DNA from: Orychophragmus violaceus
Taxonomy: Eukaryota; Streptophyta; Magnoliopsida; Brassicales; Brassicaceae
NCBI GenBank assembly: GCA_030180135.1
Contig: CM058232.1
Span: forward strand, 78,349,001 to 78,413,000
Direction of reading: 5' to 3'
DNA length: 64,000 nt
Position numbers and translations under genes: made by a program. Shown piece after piece: positions 21,619-31,750 of the stretch; within the stretch, counting starts at the first letter, position 1; every line of letters starts with the position of its first letter. The notes under the pieces were generated by a model that saw only the letters and a program-made list of their open reading frames with translations, did not search any database and was not told where the DNA came from.

Positions 21619-21975
21619 TGATAGAGAGCGGAAGCTTAGATAACAAGTTAGATCAAGAGAACTCTAAGAGAACTCGAAAACGAACTTGGGTTTAGGCGTA
21701 ATCGAAGAGATATCGATTACGGCTAGGATTTGAGAGTCCTCCTCTCAGGGCTTTTTAGACGAAAGCTCTTTCGAAAACCTGAGTTTCCTCGTTTTATTGA
21801 TTTATTAAAATAAAGGCTGCTTTACAAAGACTCATTAAAACTCTATTTATACTCAAAGACTTGAGTCAACTGGAAACCCTAAAATAATAAAAGAAAAGAC
21901 GAAAGCCCCTAACAATTAGTCAAACACGAGAAAGCCCAATAAAGCAATAACTAGTCCTAAAGATGTGCTGCATCA
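21619..21975 (-). repeat. 5' LTR (minus orientation) of the gypsy-like element
   Basis: 357 bp, followed on its outer side by TTTAG. Differs from the partner at about seven positions and one A insertion. Confidence 0.85.
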
Positions 21976-22302
21976 TTTAGCCAATATTTATTGGCTCAAA
22001 GATTGATTATCTGTGCAGGAAAATGTTGAGGAAGTAGTAGAAAAACTCAAATACAAAGGGATTGATGCTTATGGGATCGTCTGTCATGTTTCCAATGCTC
22101 AACATCGCCGGAATCTTGGCGATAAGATTGTTCAGGTGAATCGTCTGTCATGTTTCCAATCCAAATATGTGGAGGAAGCTTTCAGGTGGATCGGGCAATA
22201 GGGTTAGTTTTTACAGTTTTCACAGTCTCCCCTCTCAAAAATATTTAGTTGTTGCTTACTTAGTAACTTCTCTTAGTGTGATATGCCTTTACTTGGTAGG
22301 AA

Positions 22303-22430
22303 GTGTTTGTTGCTCGGAAAATCCAGGAGAAAGTGAAATTTACTGCTGCAAGTTCACAAAACCCGAAAATCAATCTTAGACAAAACTTGAGAGAGTTAAT
22401 GCTCATTGAAACTTGTTTCATCTTCTTAAC
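22303..22430 (+). pseudogene. Unidentified captured fragment in Pack-CACTA
   Basis: After a GGTAG acceptor-like site a frame reads EVFVARKIQEKVKFTAASSQ and then NPKINLRQNLRELM, coding-like in composition and in the same orientation as its neighbours. I do not recognise the source. It runs up to the intron that precedes the RPS6 exon at 22433. Confidence 0.35.
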
Positions 22431-22432
22431 AG

Positions 22433-22535
22433 GCAAGGAAGTGAGCAAAGCAGCTAAGATCCATAGGCTTGTGACCCCATTGACTCGTTAGCGGAAGAGA
22501 GCTAGAATTGCAGACAAGAAGAAGAGAATGACTTT
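22433..22535 (+). pseudogene. RPS6: Captured ribosomal protein eS6 (RPS6) exon fragment
   Basis: After a CTTCTTAACAG acceptor the frame reads GKEVSKAAKIHRLVTPLT, R, stop, RKRARIADKKKRM, matching the C-terminal part of eS6 of the 40S subunit. The stop (TAG) replaces the Gln codon expected before RKRA. The intron 3' splice site is retained, so genomic DNA was captured. Similarity ends near 22540, just before the nested MITE. Confidence 0.85.
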
Positions 22536-22563
22536 GGTAAATCTGTTCTCCTCAAGTGTGTTT

Positions 22564-24081
22564 GGTGTTGTTCGTTTGTCCATTTTGATGATCCATCTAG
22601 ATGGAGATGAAAATTGATGTTCGTTTAGTAACAAAAACGACATCCATCCAGATGAATCTCATCTTCATCCAGATGGATCATCTGAATGAGTTTTAAAAAT
22701 TTAGGCTAAATTTTCAAACTCATCTAGATGAACCAAATTGAATCATTTGGATGGAGATGGTTCATCCAAAAATAACAAATTACTAATATATCCTAATTAT
22801 TTAAATGGATCATTTGACTGCAAATTTTAAATGAATAAATGAACATAAACTAAATAAAATATATCACAATTATTTTGAAAAACCATATTTTCGCTCAAAG
22901 ACGCAAAATCGCGTTTTTACACCAAAACTGCAAAATCATGTTTTTATACCAAAATCGTAAAATCACGTTTTCTGCTAAAACTCTTTAGCGTTTTCCCGCT
23001 AAAACTCTAAAATCACGTTTTCCTGTCAATACCGTAGAATCGATTTTTTCCACCAAAACCATAAAATTGTGTTTTCCCGTCAAAACCGTAAATTGTGTTT
23101 TTCCGCCAAAACCGTAAAATCACGTTTTCGTCAAAACCATAAAATCACGTTTTCCTGCCAAAGCCCTGAAATCATGTTTTCCCGCCAATACCGTAAAATC
23201 GACATTTTCCCCCTAAAACCATAAATCGTGTTTTACCGTCAAAACAACAAATCGTGTTTTCCCGCCAAAATCACAAAATAGTGCTTTCCCGCCAAAATCG
23301 TAAAATTATGTTTTTCCACCTAAACCGAAAAACCATGTTTTCCCGCCAAAACCGCAAAATCGTGTTTTCCGTCAAAATCGCAAAACCGTGATTTCCGCCA
23401 AAACCAAAAATCGCGTTTTCCGCCAAAATTGTGTTCCTGCCGAAACCGTAAAATCATGCTTTTCTGCCAAAATCGAAAAATTATGTTTTTCCGCCAAAAT
23501 CGGAAAATTGTGTTTCCCCCCCCCCAAAACCAAAAATTGTGTTTTCCTGCCAAAACCTTAAAATCGTGTTTTCCGTCAAAACTAAAAATTCGTGTTTTCT
23601 TGCCAAAACCGTAAAATCGCGTTTTCCGTCAAAACCATAAAATAGTTTTTTTTTTTTGCTAAATTTCAAAAATCGTATTTTCCTTAAAACCGCAAAATCA
23701 CATTTTCCGCTAAATCTATAATATAACGTTTTTCTGTCAATATAATAATTGTAATAATTTAAAAATTAATTAGTTGTAAATATATTTTAGATTAATATTT
23801 AAAAATAATATAGTTAAGATTAGAACTAAAAATATAATTAGTTTAAAGTAGGGTAGTTTAGTCATTTTCTTATTAAACTCATCTAGATGGAATTGAAGTT
23901 TACTAAAAAAAATAAGCAAACAAACACATGTTCATTTAAATGATCCATCTAAATGAACATCAGAAAAACATCGAAAAAACAACGAACAACATTCAGACGG
24001 ATTATTCAGATGGATCATTTGGATGGATCATTCAGATGAACCATCAGAATGAATATGTCAAATGATCCAACGAACAACCCC
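22564..24081 (+). mobile_element. TIR MITE (Harbinger/hAT-like) with internal 25-bp tandem array
   Basis: Ends GGTGTTGTTCGTT and, inverted at the right, GGGGTTGTTCGTT. The flanking direct repeat is TTT (22561-22563, 24082-24084). Subterminal DNA carries several CCATCTAGATGG / ATGGATCATCT palindromes on both sides. The centre is an array of 25-bp units. No transposase. A 3-bp duplication suggests a PIF/Harbinger relative, but TTT is not the usual TTA, so the superfamily is uncertain. Confidence 0.65.
22890..23740 (+). repeat. 25-bp tandem repeat array inside the MITE
   Basis: Roughly thirty imperfect units of CGTTTTCCCGCCAAAACCG followed by TAAAAT. Long reading frames across it are repeat artefacts. 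Confidence 0.85.
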
Positions 24082-24483
24082 TTTGTCCAATAATTTATGT
24101 TCCTAATATAAATATTTTTCTTTACATGTCATGAAGGGAAAAACTGATACATCTGTCGAGAAATCAGCTAGAGTAAACATATCTACAGGACAAGAAATTT
24201 GATACAGGTTTGACTCAATTGTTGTTGTTTACTTGTGACAGGCACAATGCTTGGTCTATTTGAGGACATGATGTATAAATCTGAGGCAAATAAACCATCT
24301 TGGATCGTAACGATGAAGATGATGGATCAGAGCTCATGAGGTTGAAGTCAACATTCTAGTGATTGAGTTTGTAACATCGAAGATCTGAATGTTTGTGTTA
24401 GTGCTTTTATGTGTAAATTTGTTTCATGTTTCCTTTGTTTAGGTGTGAAGTCAAAAGTGTTATTTTGGAAATGCAAGTAGCAG

Positions 24484-24946
24484 CCCGTTTATGCACTTTG
24501 TTAGTGGTGGCTTGGCTGGAATAACAGCTGCTCGAGCTACATATCCTCTCGATCTTGTTAGGACACGTCTTGCTGCACAAGTTTGATTTTTTTTTTCTTG
24601 TGGTTGATGTTTGAAAGCTTTTATTGTTCTCTTGATCTGAGTAGCCTTTCGTGGTCTGTATGTGACCTGAATGCATTACTTTTTGTTCCTTCCCAGAGAA
24701 ATGCAATGTATTACCAGGGTGTTTGGCAAGCTTTCGTACCATATGCAGAGAAGAGGGGTTTTTAGGTCTGTATAAAGGACTTGGTGCTACAATGTTGGTA
24801 CGTTTGCTTTCCTTTCTTCTCGTGTGCCAAGCCAAGTATGTTGATTGTTAACTGCTTCTTGGTACATCTTTTTCCTGATCCAGGGTGTTGGGCCAACCCT
24901 TGCAATCAACTTTGCTTCGTATGAGTCAATGAAATAATTTTGGATC
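24484..24946 (+). pseudogene. Captured mitochondrial carrier (SLC25) fragment
   Basis: Three exon pieces with introns between them. 24484-24580 reads PFMHFVSGGLAGITAARATY then PLDLVRTRLAAQ, with the PxDxx[KR] carrier signature. 24697-24797 (NAMYYQGVWQAF, then REEGFLGLYKGLGATML after a one-base deletion) ends at a GTACG donor. 24884-24946 (GVGPTLAINFASYESMK, stop) follows a TGATCCAG acceptor. The family exchanges metabolites across the inner mitochondrial membrane. Only one of three repeats is present, with a frameshift and a premature stop. Confidence 0.83.
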
Positions 24947-24949
24947 TTA

Positions 24950-25499
24950 TCATTACTAAAAGAGAAAAGCTGAAGTGTATGTCATGAATCACCTCTATCA
25001 CTTATTTTGTAGCAACTTATATACTTTCTACACTGTTAAGACACATAGGAAAAAGATAAAGGTCTTAACTTTATCCTTATGAGTTTTGATACTTTGTAGG
25101 TTTCTTTTACCATATGAATGTGTCATTTTTATTTGTTGAATGTAATTTTTTTTTTATTTAGAAAGCCAAATTCAAAATTTATTAACCTAATTCAAATGCT
25201 ATAGAAAGCAAATAAAATTAAATGCAAATAAAATTGAAATGAACAAAACATAACAAAAATACGAATGATATAGTAAAACAACTGATTAAAAATAACGTTT
25301 TTAAAATGCTATTATGTAGTATTTAATTGCAGACAAAAAAAAATGTTATAGTATATTAAAATATGATAGTAGAACAAAAAAACGCTATTTAAAGTGCATG
25401 ACCTATTATGACGGGAGCAGATACAACGCTTGTAAAAACGCTATGATATCGATAGATAGCGTTATTCCGATGCTAAGAAAAGTCTTTTTTCCTGTAATG
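24950..25499. other. Right subterminal region of Pack-CACTA
   Basis: AT-rich, then from about 25270 a cluster of AACGCT / AGCGTT motifs mirroring the left end, terminating at CCTGTAATG (25499). No coding sequence. Confidence 0.75.
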
Positions 25500-25910
25500 A
25501 ATTAATGGTAAGTTATAAATTGTGAAAAAATTACATCATACTAATTATCAGAATTAGTATATTTGAACCACAATATTTTAATGTTTAGTGTTGTATTAAT
25601 GTATAGTGTTCTACTATGACTACTGTTACACCAAAATTGCATTGCCAATGTTGATAGCTAACAAAATCTTGCATGACATAATGACTATGTTAGCAAGATT
25701 TGACATAAAGTAGTCTAATAATTACGACTACTTAACATATATGGTCTACATTCGGCTTCCTGCACACACGCAACCGACATTAGTGGATAGGTGATTATCT
25801 AGGGAACTGCGCGAAAAATACACGATGATCTAGGTTATTAAAGTTTAAGTAGATTTTTTGTTTCATTATTTTATCAATTATTCTTGTGCGGGAAAGTGAA
25901 TAGTCGTGTC

Positions 25911-25919
25911 TATATATAC
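25911..25919 (+). promoter_or_regulatory. Putative TATA box of F-box-like copy 1
   Basis: TATATATAC about 135 bp before the ATG at 26054. The homologous position upstream of copy 2 reads TTTATGTAAGG, so the motif is not conserved there. Confidence 0.4.
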
Positions 25920-26053
25920 GGTTATAATGTAGAAGAAACTCAGTCAATAAAAATTAGGGATTAATAAACACCCATTCTTAAGATCTTAAAACCACCGATT
26001 CAAAACCAGTAAAAGTCAACCTTTTCGTTAACCCACACTACAACAACATACCT

Positions 26054-26827
26054 ATGGCTTATGCGTACTGGCCATGGCGTCGATACGATCATCCTTACTA
26101 CGAAACCCGCTCAGTAACAAGAAAACGTAGATCAATCATCTCATTCGACCTTCTAGCGTTGCCTGATGATGTGATAACGAAGATTGTCGCTCGTGTTTGC
26201 GAACGGGACATGCAAGATCTCAGTCATTCGAAGATAGTTTGCAAATCCTTGAAGGAGAAGACGGAAATACAGGAGTTCTTCAACTCATTTAATCTAATAC
26301 AGATGGCATAGCATGTTTGGGCTCCGGGATTTGATTGGACAAAATTCAATTAAAGCTGCTACGACGCAAGCAACACATCAGCCATCCTTCTCAAAGGAAT
26401 CTCAGACTTCTTCTTCGATAACAAGAGAGATGAAGGTCTCGCACGCATACAGACATATGAAAAAGATGGATGCATCTTAAGAAAGTATGTGTATGGATGC
26501 ATACGCAAAGTCTTCTGGGAAGACAGAAATGATGAACTCTTCGGTATATATGAATTTACTCGAGATGACGCAGCGCAACTGCGATTAAAACTACCTCGTC
26601 TGGATCATAGTTCATGGGGAAGTTTGATTCCTGATTGGTTCAAAGCAAAACGTGACGAAAACAATATTGATCATGTGCGACACTGCCGATGTTTTATCTT
26701 CGACCCTTGGCGCTCTGGGTGGCCAATGTTTAAGAACTATTGCGACCAATGTTTATGGATTATGCAGACCGCTTTCTTCTGTAGATCGATAGATAACAAC
26801 TTCTACCGATTTCCATGTAATCGATGA
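26054..26827 (+). pseudogene. F-box-like protein, tandem copy 1, two premature stops
   Basis: One continuous frame from ATG 26054 to TGA 26825-26827 (258 codon positions) interrupted by TAG at 26309 and TAA at 26351. Residues about 30-75 form an F-box-like motif (FDLLALPDDVITKIVARV, then SKIVCKSLKEKTE). A C-terminal Cys-rich block contains YCDQCLWIMQTAFFC. This resembles the small Arabidopsis F-box family typified by At1g67623 and At2g35280, whose members act as SCF substrate adaptors. The neighbour at 27264 is a tandem duplicate. Confidence 0.62.
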
Positions 26828-27263
26828 TGTCGTATTTATGTATGTTTTGCCTTTTTCACATTAGATGTTTACCCGTACCAATATCTAGTATTTTGTATCT
26901 ACCACAACTTCTACAGATTTCTAGTATTCTATTTATTAATTTTTGTCAATATCTACAAATATAAATGCAAATATCATATACCATAAACTCTAAACCCAAA
27001 CATGATACCCTATACATTATCTAGAGAACTGTCAATACACGACAATCTAGGTTATTCATGTTAAGTGGATTTTTCGTTTCATTATTATATTAATCATTTG
27101 TGTGAGAAAAAATGAAAGGTCGTGTCTTTATGTAAGGTTATAAAGATAAAGTAAACTCATTCAATCAAATAGGGATTAATTAACACCCATTCTTAAGATC
27201 TTGAAGCCACCGATTCAGAACCAATAAAATTCCACCTCATCGTTAACCTACAACAAAATGCTG

Positions 27264-28103
27264 ATGGCTTATGCGTACTGGCCATGGCGACGCGACGACC
27301 ATTCTTATTACGAAATCCGTTCAGTAACAAGAAAACGGAGAGAAATCGTCTCATTCGACCTTCTAACGTTGTCTGATGATATGATAACGAAGATACTCAC
27401 CCGTATTTGCGAACAAAACATGCAAGATCTTCGTCATACGAAGATAGTTTGCAAAGCCTTGAAGGAGAAGACGTAAACATAATTGTTCTTCAACTCTGTT
27501 AATCTTGCACATATGACATACTATGTTTGGGCTCCAGGTTTTGACTGGAGAAATGTTTTTGAAAGCTGCTATGACGCAGGCAACAAATCAGCTATCCTTC
27601 TTAAAGGAATCTTAGATTTCTTCTTCGATAACAAGAGAGATAAAGGACTCGCACGCATAAAGGCTTCTTCTAAAGATGGATGCATCTTAAGTAAGTATGT
27701 GTATGGATGCATACGCAAAGTTTTCGGGGAAGACAGAGATGATGAGATCTTCGGTAGATATGAATTTACTCGGGAAGACGCAACGCATCTACGAAGAAAA
27801 CTACCTCGTCTTGACAATAGTTCCTGGGGAATTGTGCTTCCTGATTGGGTGAAAGCGAAACGTGCCAAAAACGATATTGTTCATGTGCGCAACTGCCAAT
27901 GTTCTAAATACGACCCTTGGCGCTCTGACTGGCCAGTGAAAAACGACGTTTGCGACCAATGTTTCTGGATTATGCAGATCGCTTTCTTCTGCAAAATGAT
28001 AGCAAACAACTTCACCAAATTATTTTTGTATTCGGTGATGTCGTATATATGTATGTTTTGCCAATTTCACATTAGATGTCTTCCGGTGAACATAATTATC
28101 TAA
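27264..28103 (+). pseudogene. F-box-like protein, tandem copy 2, two premature stops
   Basis: The frame aligned to copy 1 starts at ATG 27264 (an extra in-frame ATG is at 27258) and carries TAA at 27474 and 27480, right after KEKT. It then continues open to 28103. Stops seen in copy 1 are not present here, and copy 1 is open where this copy is broken. From the internal ATG at 27513 an open stretch of 196 codons remains, with GIVLPDWVKAKRAK and DVCDQCFWIMQIAFFC. A one-base change near 28030 removes the copy-1 stop position and adds about 20 codons. Confidence 0.62.
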
Positions 28104-28130
28104 TATTTTCTCTCACTAAACAATCCATTT

Positions 28131-29380
28131 GTGAGAGAAAATTTCACATTAGATGTCGGATTGAAAACGCAAAAAAATTCAAAGTATGGAAAATTTCGAA
28201 ATTGGCCTAAGTCTGGTTGAGGAAGTCGACCCAGACACTACCCTGTGCACGTCGCGGGTGGGAAAAATTGGGTCAGGAGGTTTCAAGTTTTGTTTAACGG
28301 TTTAGCGTTATTGCATCCCAAAGGTAACACTTAAGATCAGTGAAATGCTCAAATAAACTAAACACTTAATTATTAACAAGAAACAACATAAACTTGGGTG
28401 TTAATTTTACTATTTAACACATATCGGACAATTTGACCAACATAAGGAGTAGCCCTAAACCCTAGATACCAAACCCTAAGCACTAAATACTAAACCTCGA
28501 ATTATTATGTTATATTGTGATAGTACTAAATGCAAATGACCCTATACCCTAAACTGCAAACCAGAAACGGAAACAACATTAATGGCTTGAATCGGAAAAG
28601 GAAACAACATTGATGGCTTGGGTTTTCTACATTTCTTTGAAATTTTTATAAGGCCCAAAGGCTAAAAATCGGGCCATTACACTGCAGTTCTCTGGTCCGA
28701 TGAATTAGGTCTTAGTTATCTCGGCTGGATGGCTCTGAGACCAAGATCGTGAGTTCTTTTGGATTGTTCTCTGGTATGCTCCTCTCCCTCTGCGTGGGTC
28801 ACCTTGTTTCTCTTACTCATCCTTATGGTTCTGAATCTAAACTGATTCCAACCGGGTGCTTTTCAAGTTTTGTTACAAGTTACTGGCAACTTCGGGCTTT
28901 GGAATTAGACTGCTGATTAGTGTTTCTAGTTCTATGATATAGGAATGGATTAATTGGATTAGAATTTTGGATTTTTCTTTGGTTATGGAGGTGTTAGTAC
29001 AGCTTATTCATTGTTGATGGTTGCGCTCCGTGTCATAGTAATGACAATTTTTTCATATAGTGCCTTGGCTAGTTGAGGTTCCATCCAAATAGATTCTCAC
29101 GGAAGTTTATGTGGTCCTTGCTGCTGTGGACTACAACTTCATCGAGAATTGATCCGGATTCAGGAATATGGAGAAGGGACTTCCATCAACAGAGGCAATC
29201 GACTCGTAGAATTACATTTCTATCCCATTCTTTCTTGTCTTCTATTTTTCCCTCCTACGCTTAGCTACTTTTGTCGATGACGCTTCACGGCGACTACAAG
29301 AATGCCATTGTAGTTTCACCAATTCGTTTTCTCCCATGTTTTGAATTATTTTACCATGGGACTAACACATAAGTTTATGC
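28131..29380. other. Intergenic, no gene supported
   Basis: Mixed sequence with a few AAACCCTA-like telo-box motifs (28450-28560) and GGCCCA/GGGCC motifs near 28650-28675 followed by a pyrimidine-rich stretch, which could be the promoter and leader of a decayed gene. A 63-codon frame at 29073-29264 has no recognisable homology. Confidence 0.45.
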
Positions 29381-29390
29381 AACTGTATGA

Positions 29391-29444
29391 GCTATAGTCC
29401 GGACGCTTGTGGTCAAGTGGTAGGGGACGGGCCTTGGACCCTAC
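29391..29444 (+). mobile_element. SINE, 5' part with A box
   Basis: tRNA-derived head with pol III A box TGGTCAAGTGG (29410-29420), preceded by AACTGTATGA (29381-29390), which recurs after the A-tail at 36806-36815. Interrupted at 29444 by a copia element. The 3' part resumes at 36652. Confidence 0.87.
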
Positions 29445-30077
29445 TGTTAGAATTATGTCCAGTAATCTCTGTACTGTCTCTAGAAAGTAAGAGTATGTCA
29501 ATGATCAGACATAAGTCATATAATACTGGGGGTCATGATGGCTTGCTAGAGTCCGCTCATGATCTATAAGTCTTGGACTTATTGCCTTTATTATATGATC
29601 CCATATGGGTCACACGCCTAAGCTAACGGGAAAATACGAAGGAACGGTTTAGCAGAAGTACGGTAAAAGTGCTAGGCATTTACTGTACTTAGAGAGACTA
29701 AAGGGCCTGATTAAATCCCTTGGATTTAATCAGAACTGAGAATTGGGCCCAAAAGCCCATAAGAACTGGACAAGGGTTTTATTAAATAAAACTTGCCCTA
29801 GCTCTTATTTTTTCTCAAGCTTCTGCGCCTCCCTCCTCTCTCTCTGCGCCTCCTCTCTTTGGTCTAGCAGCCTCTCTTCCCGAAGTGTGCGTGTGTGAGC
29901 CTTTGGAGGAACAACCTCTTGGTGGTTCTGCTGATCTCTGACCCGTACCTCTATTCCGCTGCATAAACAAGGTAACAGGTGAGATCCTTTATGTTTCTAG
30001 CAAGAGAACCTAGATCTGGCATGTTTAGGAGTTTAATCTGAAGAATTGAATCAGGATTAACACCAAACTATCCTTCA
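29445..30077 (+). repeat. 5' LTR of copia element
   Basis: 633 bp, begins TGTTAGAATTATG, ends TATCCTTCA; followed after one base by the primer-binding site. Confidence 0.93.
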
Positions 30078-30078
30078 G

Positions 30079-30091
30079 TGGTATCAGAGCC
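30079..30091 (+). other. Primer-binding site (initiator Met-tRNA type)
   Basis: TGGTATCAGAGCC immediately downstream of the 5' LTR. Confidence 0.9.
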
Positions 30092-30240
30092 ATTGGTTCT
30101 GTTAGTTTTTCTTGTTTAGAATCATGTTTAGGATTGTTTAAGAAGTGTTTTGAATCAATCTACTGATAAGAGAAAACACTTAAGAAACAAAGAATTAAAA
30201 CCTAAACAAACAAGAAATCGCATGCGCCAATCTATATGAA

Positions 30241-30625
30241 TTGGTTGCGTCGGAGTGTGGTCGAACCGCACGTCCGGATCGAATAGACGCACGGACCGAT
30301 CGATGGATCGAGTCGCGTGGTCGAGTCGATCACGGCGAGATGGGCAGCGAGATGCGTGGCCGATCCGATCGCTTGCATCGATCGCGGATCGATGGCTTGG
30401 ATCGATGCGATCACGCCGTGCCTCTCTCGCGTCTCGGCCAAGCCAGCATCGTCCCGCTCTCGTCCCGGGCTGTCCCGATCGCTCAGCGATCGCGTGAAGC
30501 CACCGACCCGAGCTCGACGATCACGCTCCCGTCCCGATCACGCAACCGAACTCGTCCCGATCGCGGCATGCGGCTGTCCCGATCATTCCCGATCGCGTGA
30601 AGCCTGCATCTCGGTTCGGTTCACC
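30241..30625. repeat. GC-rich, GATC-rich tract in copia leader
   Basis: The region between primer site and gag contains about 17 GATC tetramers between 30277 and 30595, mostly as CCGATC, GATCGC or GGATCGATGG, in a CpG-rich context quite unlike the AT-rich surroundings. The frames running through it on both strands (30241-30600, 30255-30497, 30317-30634) look compositional and show no domain. Confidence 0.7.
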
Positions 30626-31750
30626 GTGACCTAATGATCGGTTCGGTTTGGCTGAGTGATGGTTCGGTTTAATTTGATTAAAACTTAAATCGTCTTGGTT
30701 AAACAGACTTAATAAATTTATTAAGTTCTGGTTAAACCGGGATAAGAAATCCAAAGTCGAAAATTGGATTTAGTGCCTAAACCAGTGGTTTTCTAATTTG
30801 ATTTGGTTGGACCAAATAAATTGAGAAAATCCGGTTTAGTAAATAACCGGTTGACAATTGTGGTCATCGTAGTAATTAATTTTGGTTAGACCAATTTTAA
30901 TGAACCAGACCGGTTATGTCATTTAATTGGGCAATTGGGTTATGTCTTGGACATGGACCAATTCTTGGGCCTCGGGCCAAGAAGTTAAAACAATTGGGCC
31001 AATTATTTGAGTCTTATTCTTCAGATTATTTTAAAATTTATTTATATAAAATTAAAATCGATTTTAATTAATCTGTTTCCAAAATATGAAATTAGAAAGT
31101 TTCTTAAATTAGAAGTTTCTAGATTTGCATGTTTTGGATTTTAGGAAGTTTCCATTTTTAGAAAGTTTCCAAAATTAGTAGGTTTCCCAAAAAGGAAAGT
31201 TTCCCAAAATAGTAATCTTCTATTTTGGGATAAAATTTTAATAAACCTACGAACCTCAAATAATATCAAGCGTTGGATGTCTTGTCCAGTCTATGTCAGC
31301 TGTTGAAGCCCATTCAATCGTACACACGGCCTTACAGTGTGAGGGTGTCTATCTTTTGCGTGGGTAAGACGGTTTGTGATTCATAAATGTCATTGGGAGT
31401 CCCAGACATTAGTGATTACATGACTGTATAGTCTGGTTTTCTTGACTAGGCCATCGGGAGTCCCGGGCCTTGAGACATCAGAGTGGATTGGGCCTCGGGC
31501 CCAGATTCACAACCAAGAGTTATATCACGGATATAATTAGCCGAGATAGGGCTTACCGATATAAGCTAAGGTTGGGTGACGGCCAGTGGCCCACTTTAAT
31601 CTTAGTTATATGTGGATCTTGGAATCATTATATTCTATTGAGGGTAACTGAAGTTATTGAATATAATGAGAGATTAATCATATTATCTATAATGCGAGAT
31701 TAATCATATTGAACATATTAACTAAAATTCTTTTATCTTAAATTTCAGTT

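Larger units (their letters stand above)
17847..21975 (-). mobile_element. Gypsy-like non-autonomous LTR element carrying a PFK fragment
   Basis: Direct repeats of about 357 bp (17847-18202, 21619-21975; TGATAGAGAG...TGCATCA) flank the element, with target duplication TTTAG (17842-17846, 21976-21980). On the minus strand a Met-tRNA-type primer site TTGGTATCAGAGAC lies at 21618-21605 next to the right LTR, so that is the 5' LTR. The last frame before the other LTR ends DSRTNLFSPGETDAAHL, a tail typical of Ty3/gypsy polyproteins. No RT or integrase is recognisable. The LTRs differ at about seven bases plus one indel, older than the Gag-only element. Confidence 0.82.
17452..22135 (+). pseudogene. 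IBR1: Captured IBR1/SDRA-like short-chain dehydrogenase fragment
   Basis: Exon 1 starts ATG at 17452 with MEKKIARRLEGKVAIV, matching the N-terminus of the peroxisomal short-chain dehydrogenase IBR1 (At4g05530; indole-3-butyric acid response). The next residues, which should hold the TGxxxGIG dinucleotide-binding motif, are missing. They are replaced by a 17-bp repeat of upstream sequence, after which the frame resumes at NGAFIIVSSRKQ, ending at a CAG/GTTTCACC donor (about 17553). A gypsy element fills the intron. Exon 2 begins at 22019 after TGTGCAG and encodes ENVEEVVEKLKYKGIDAYGI and CHVSNAQHRRNL, ending at CAG/GTGAAT (22135). The catalytic SDR region is absent. Clearly a non-functional captured fragment. 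Confidence 0.85.
17014..25499 (+). mobile_element. Pack-CACTA element carrying fragments of three host genes
   Basis: Left end TACTACAAGAAAATTGATT, right end reading CATTACAGGAAAAAAGAC on the other strand; both are decayed CACTACA termini. It is flanked by AAT on each side (17011-17013, 25500-25502), the 3-bp duplication expected for CACTA. Subterminal regions (17050-17180, 25270-25480) are rich in AACGCT/AGCGTT motifs. The interior holds plus-strand fragments of IBR1, RPS6 and a mitochondrial carrier with introns retained, so capture was at DNA level. No transposase is present. Two later insertions are nested: a gypsy-like element (17847-21975) and a MITE (22564-24081). Without them the element is about 2.8 kb. 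Confidence 0.88.

Noticed and set aside
17847..21975. Interpretation of the repeated ends as a segmental duplication rather than LTRs
   Set aside because: TG/CA ends, adjacent primer site, TTTAG duplication and a gypsy-type polyprotein tail together identify LTRs.
23320..23669. Trp/Phe-rich minus-strand reading frames
   Set aside because: They simply translate the 25-bp tandem repeat; 25 is not a multiple of three, so frames rotate, and no homology exists.
22890..23740. Regularly spaced 25-bp units resembling a CRISPR array
   Set aside because: Units are contiguous, variable and without unique spacers; eukaryotic plant context; lies within a TIR element. It is a minisatellite.
28450..28560. 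Interstitial telomeric repeat
   Set aside because: AAACCCTA-like motifs are scattered and interrupted, not a tandem telomeric array. The same applies to TTTAGGG motifs at 45860-46640, which belong to the 146-bp repeat.
30241..30634. Arg/Ser-rich ORFs on both strands of the GC-rich copia leader
   Set aside because: Long frames in all phases result from low stop-codon frequency in GATC/CpG-rich DNA; no domain or consistent start.
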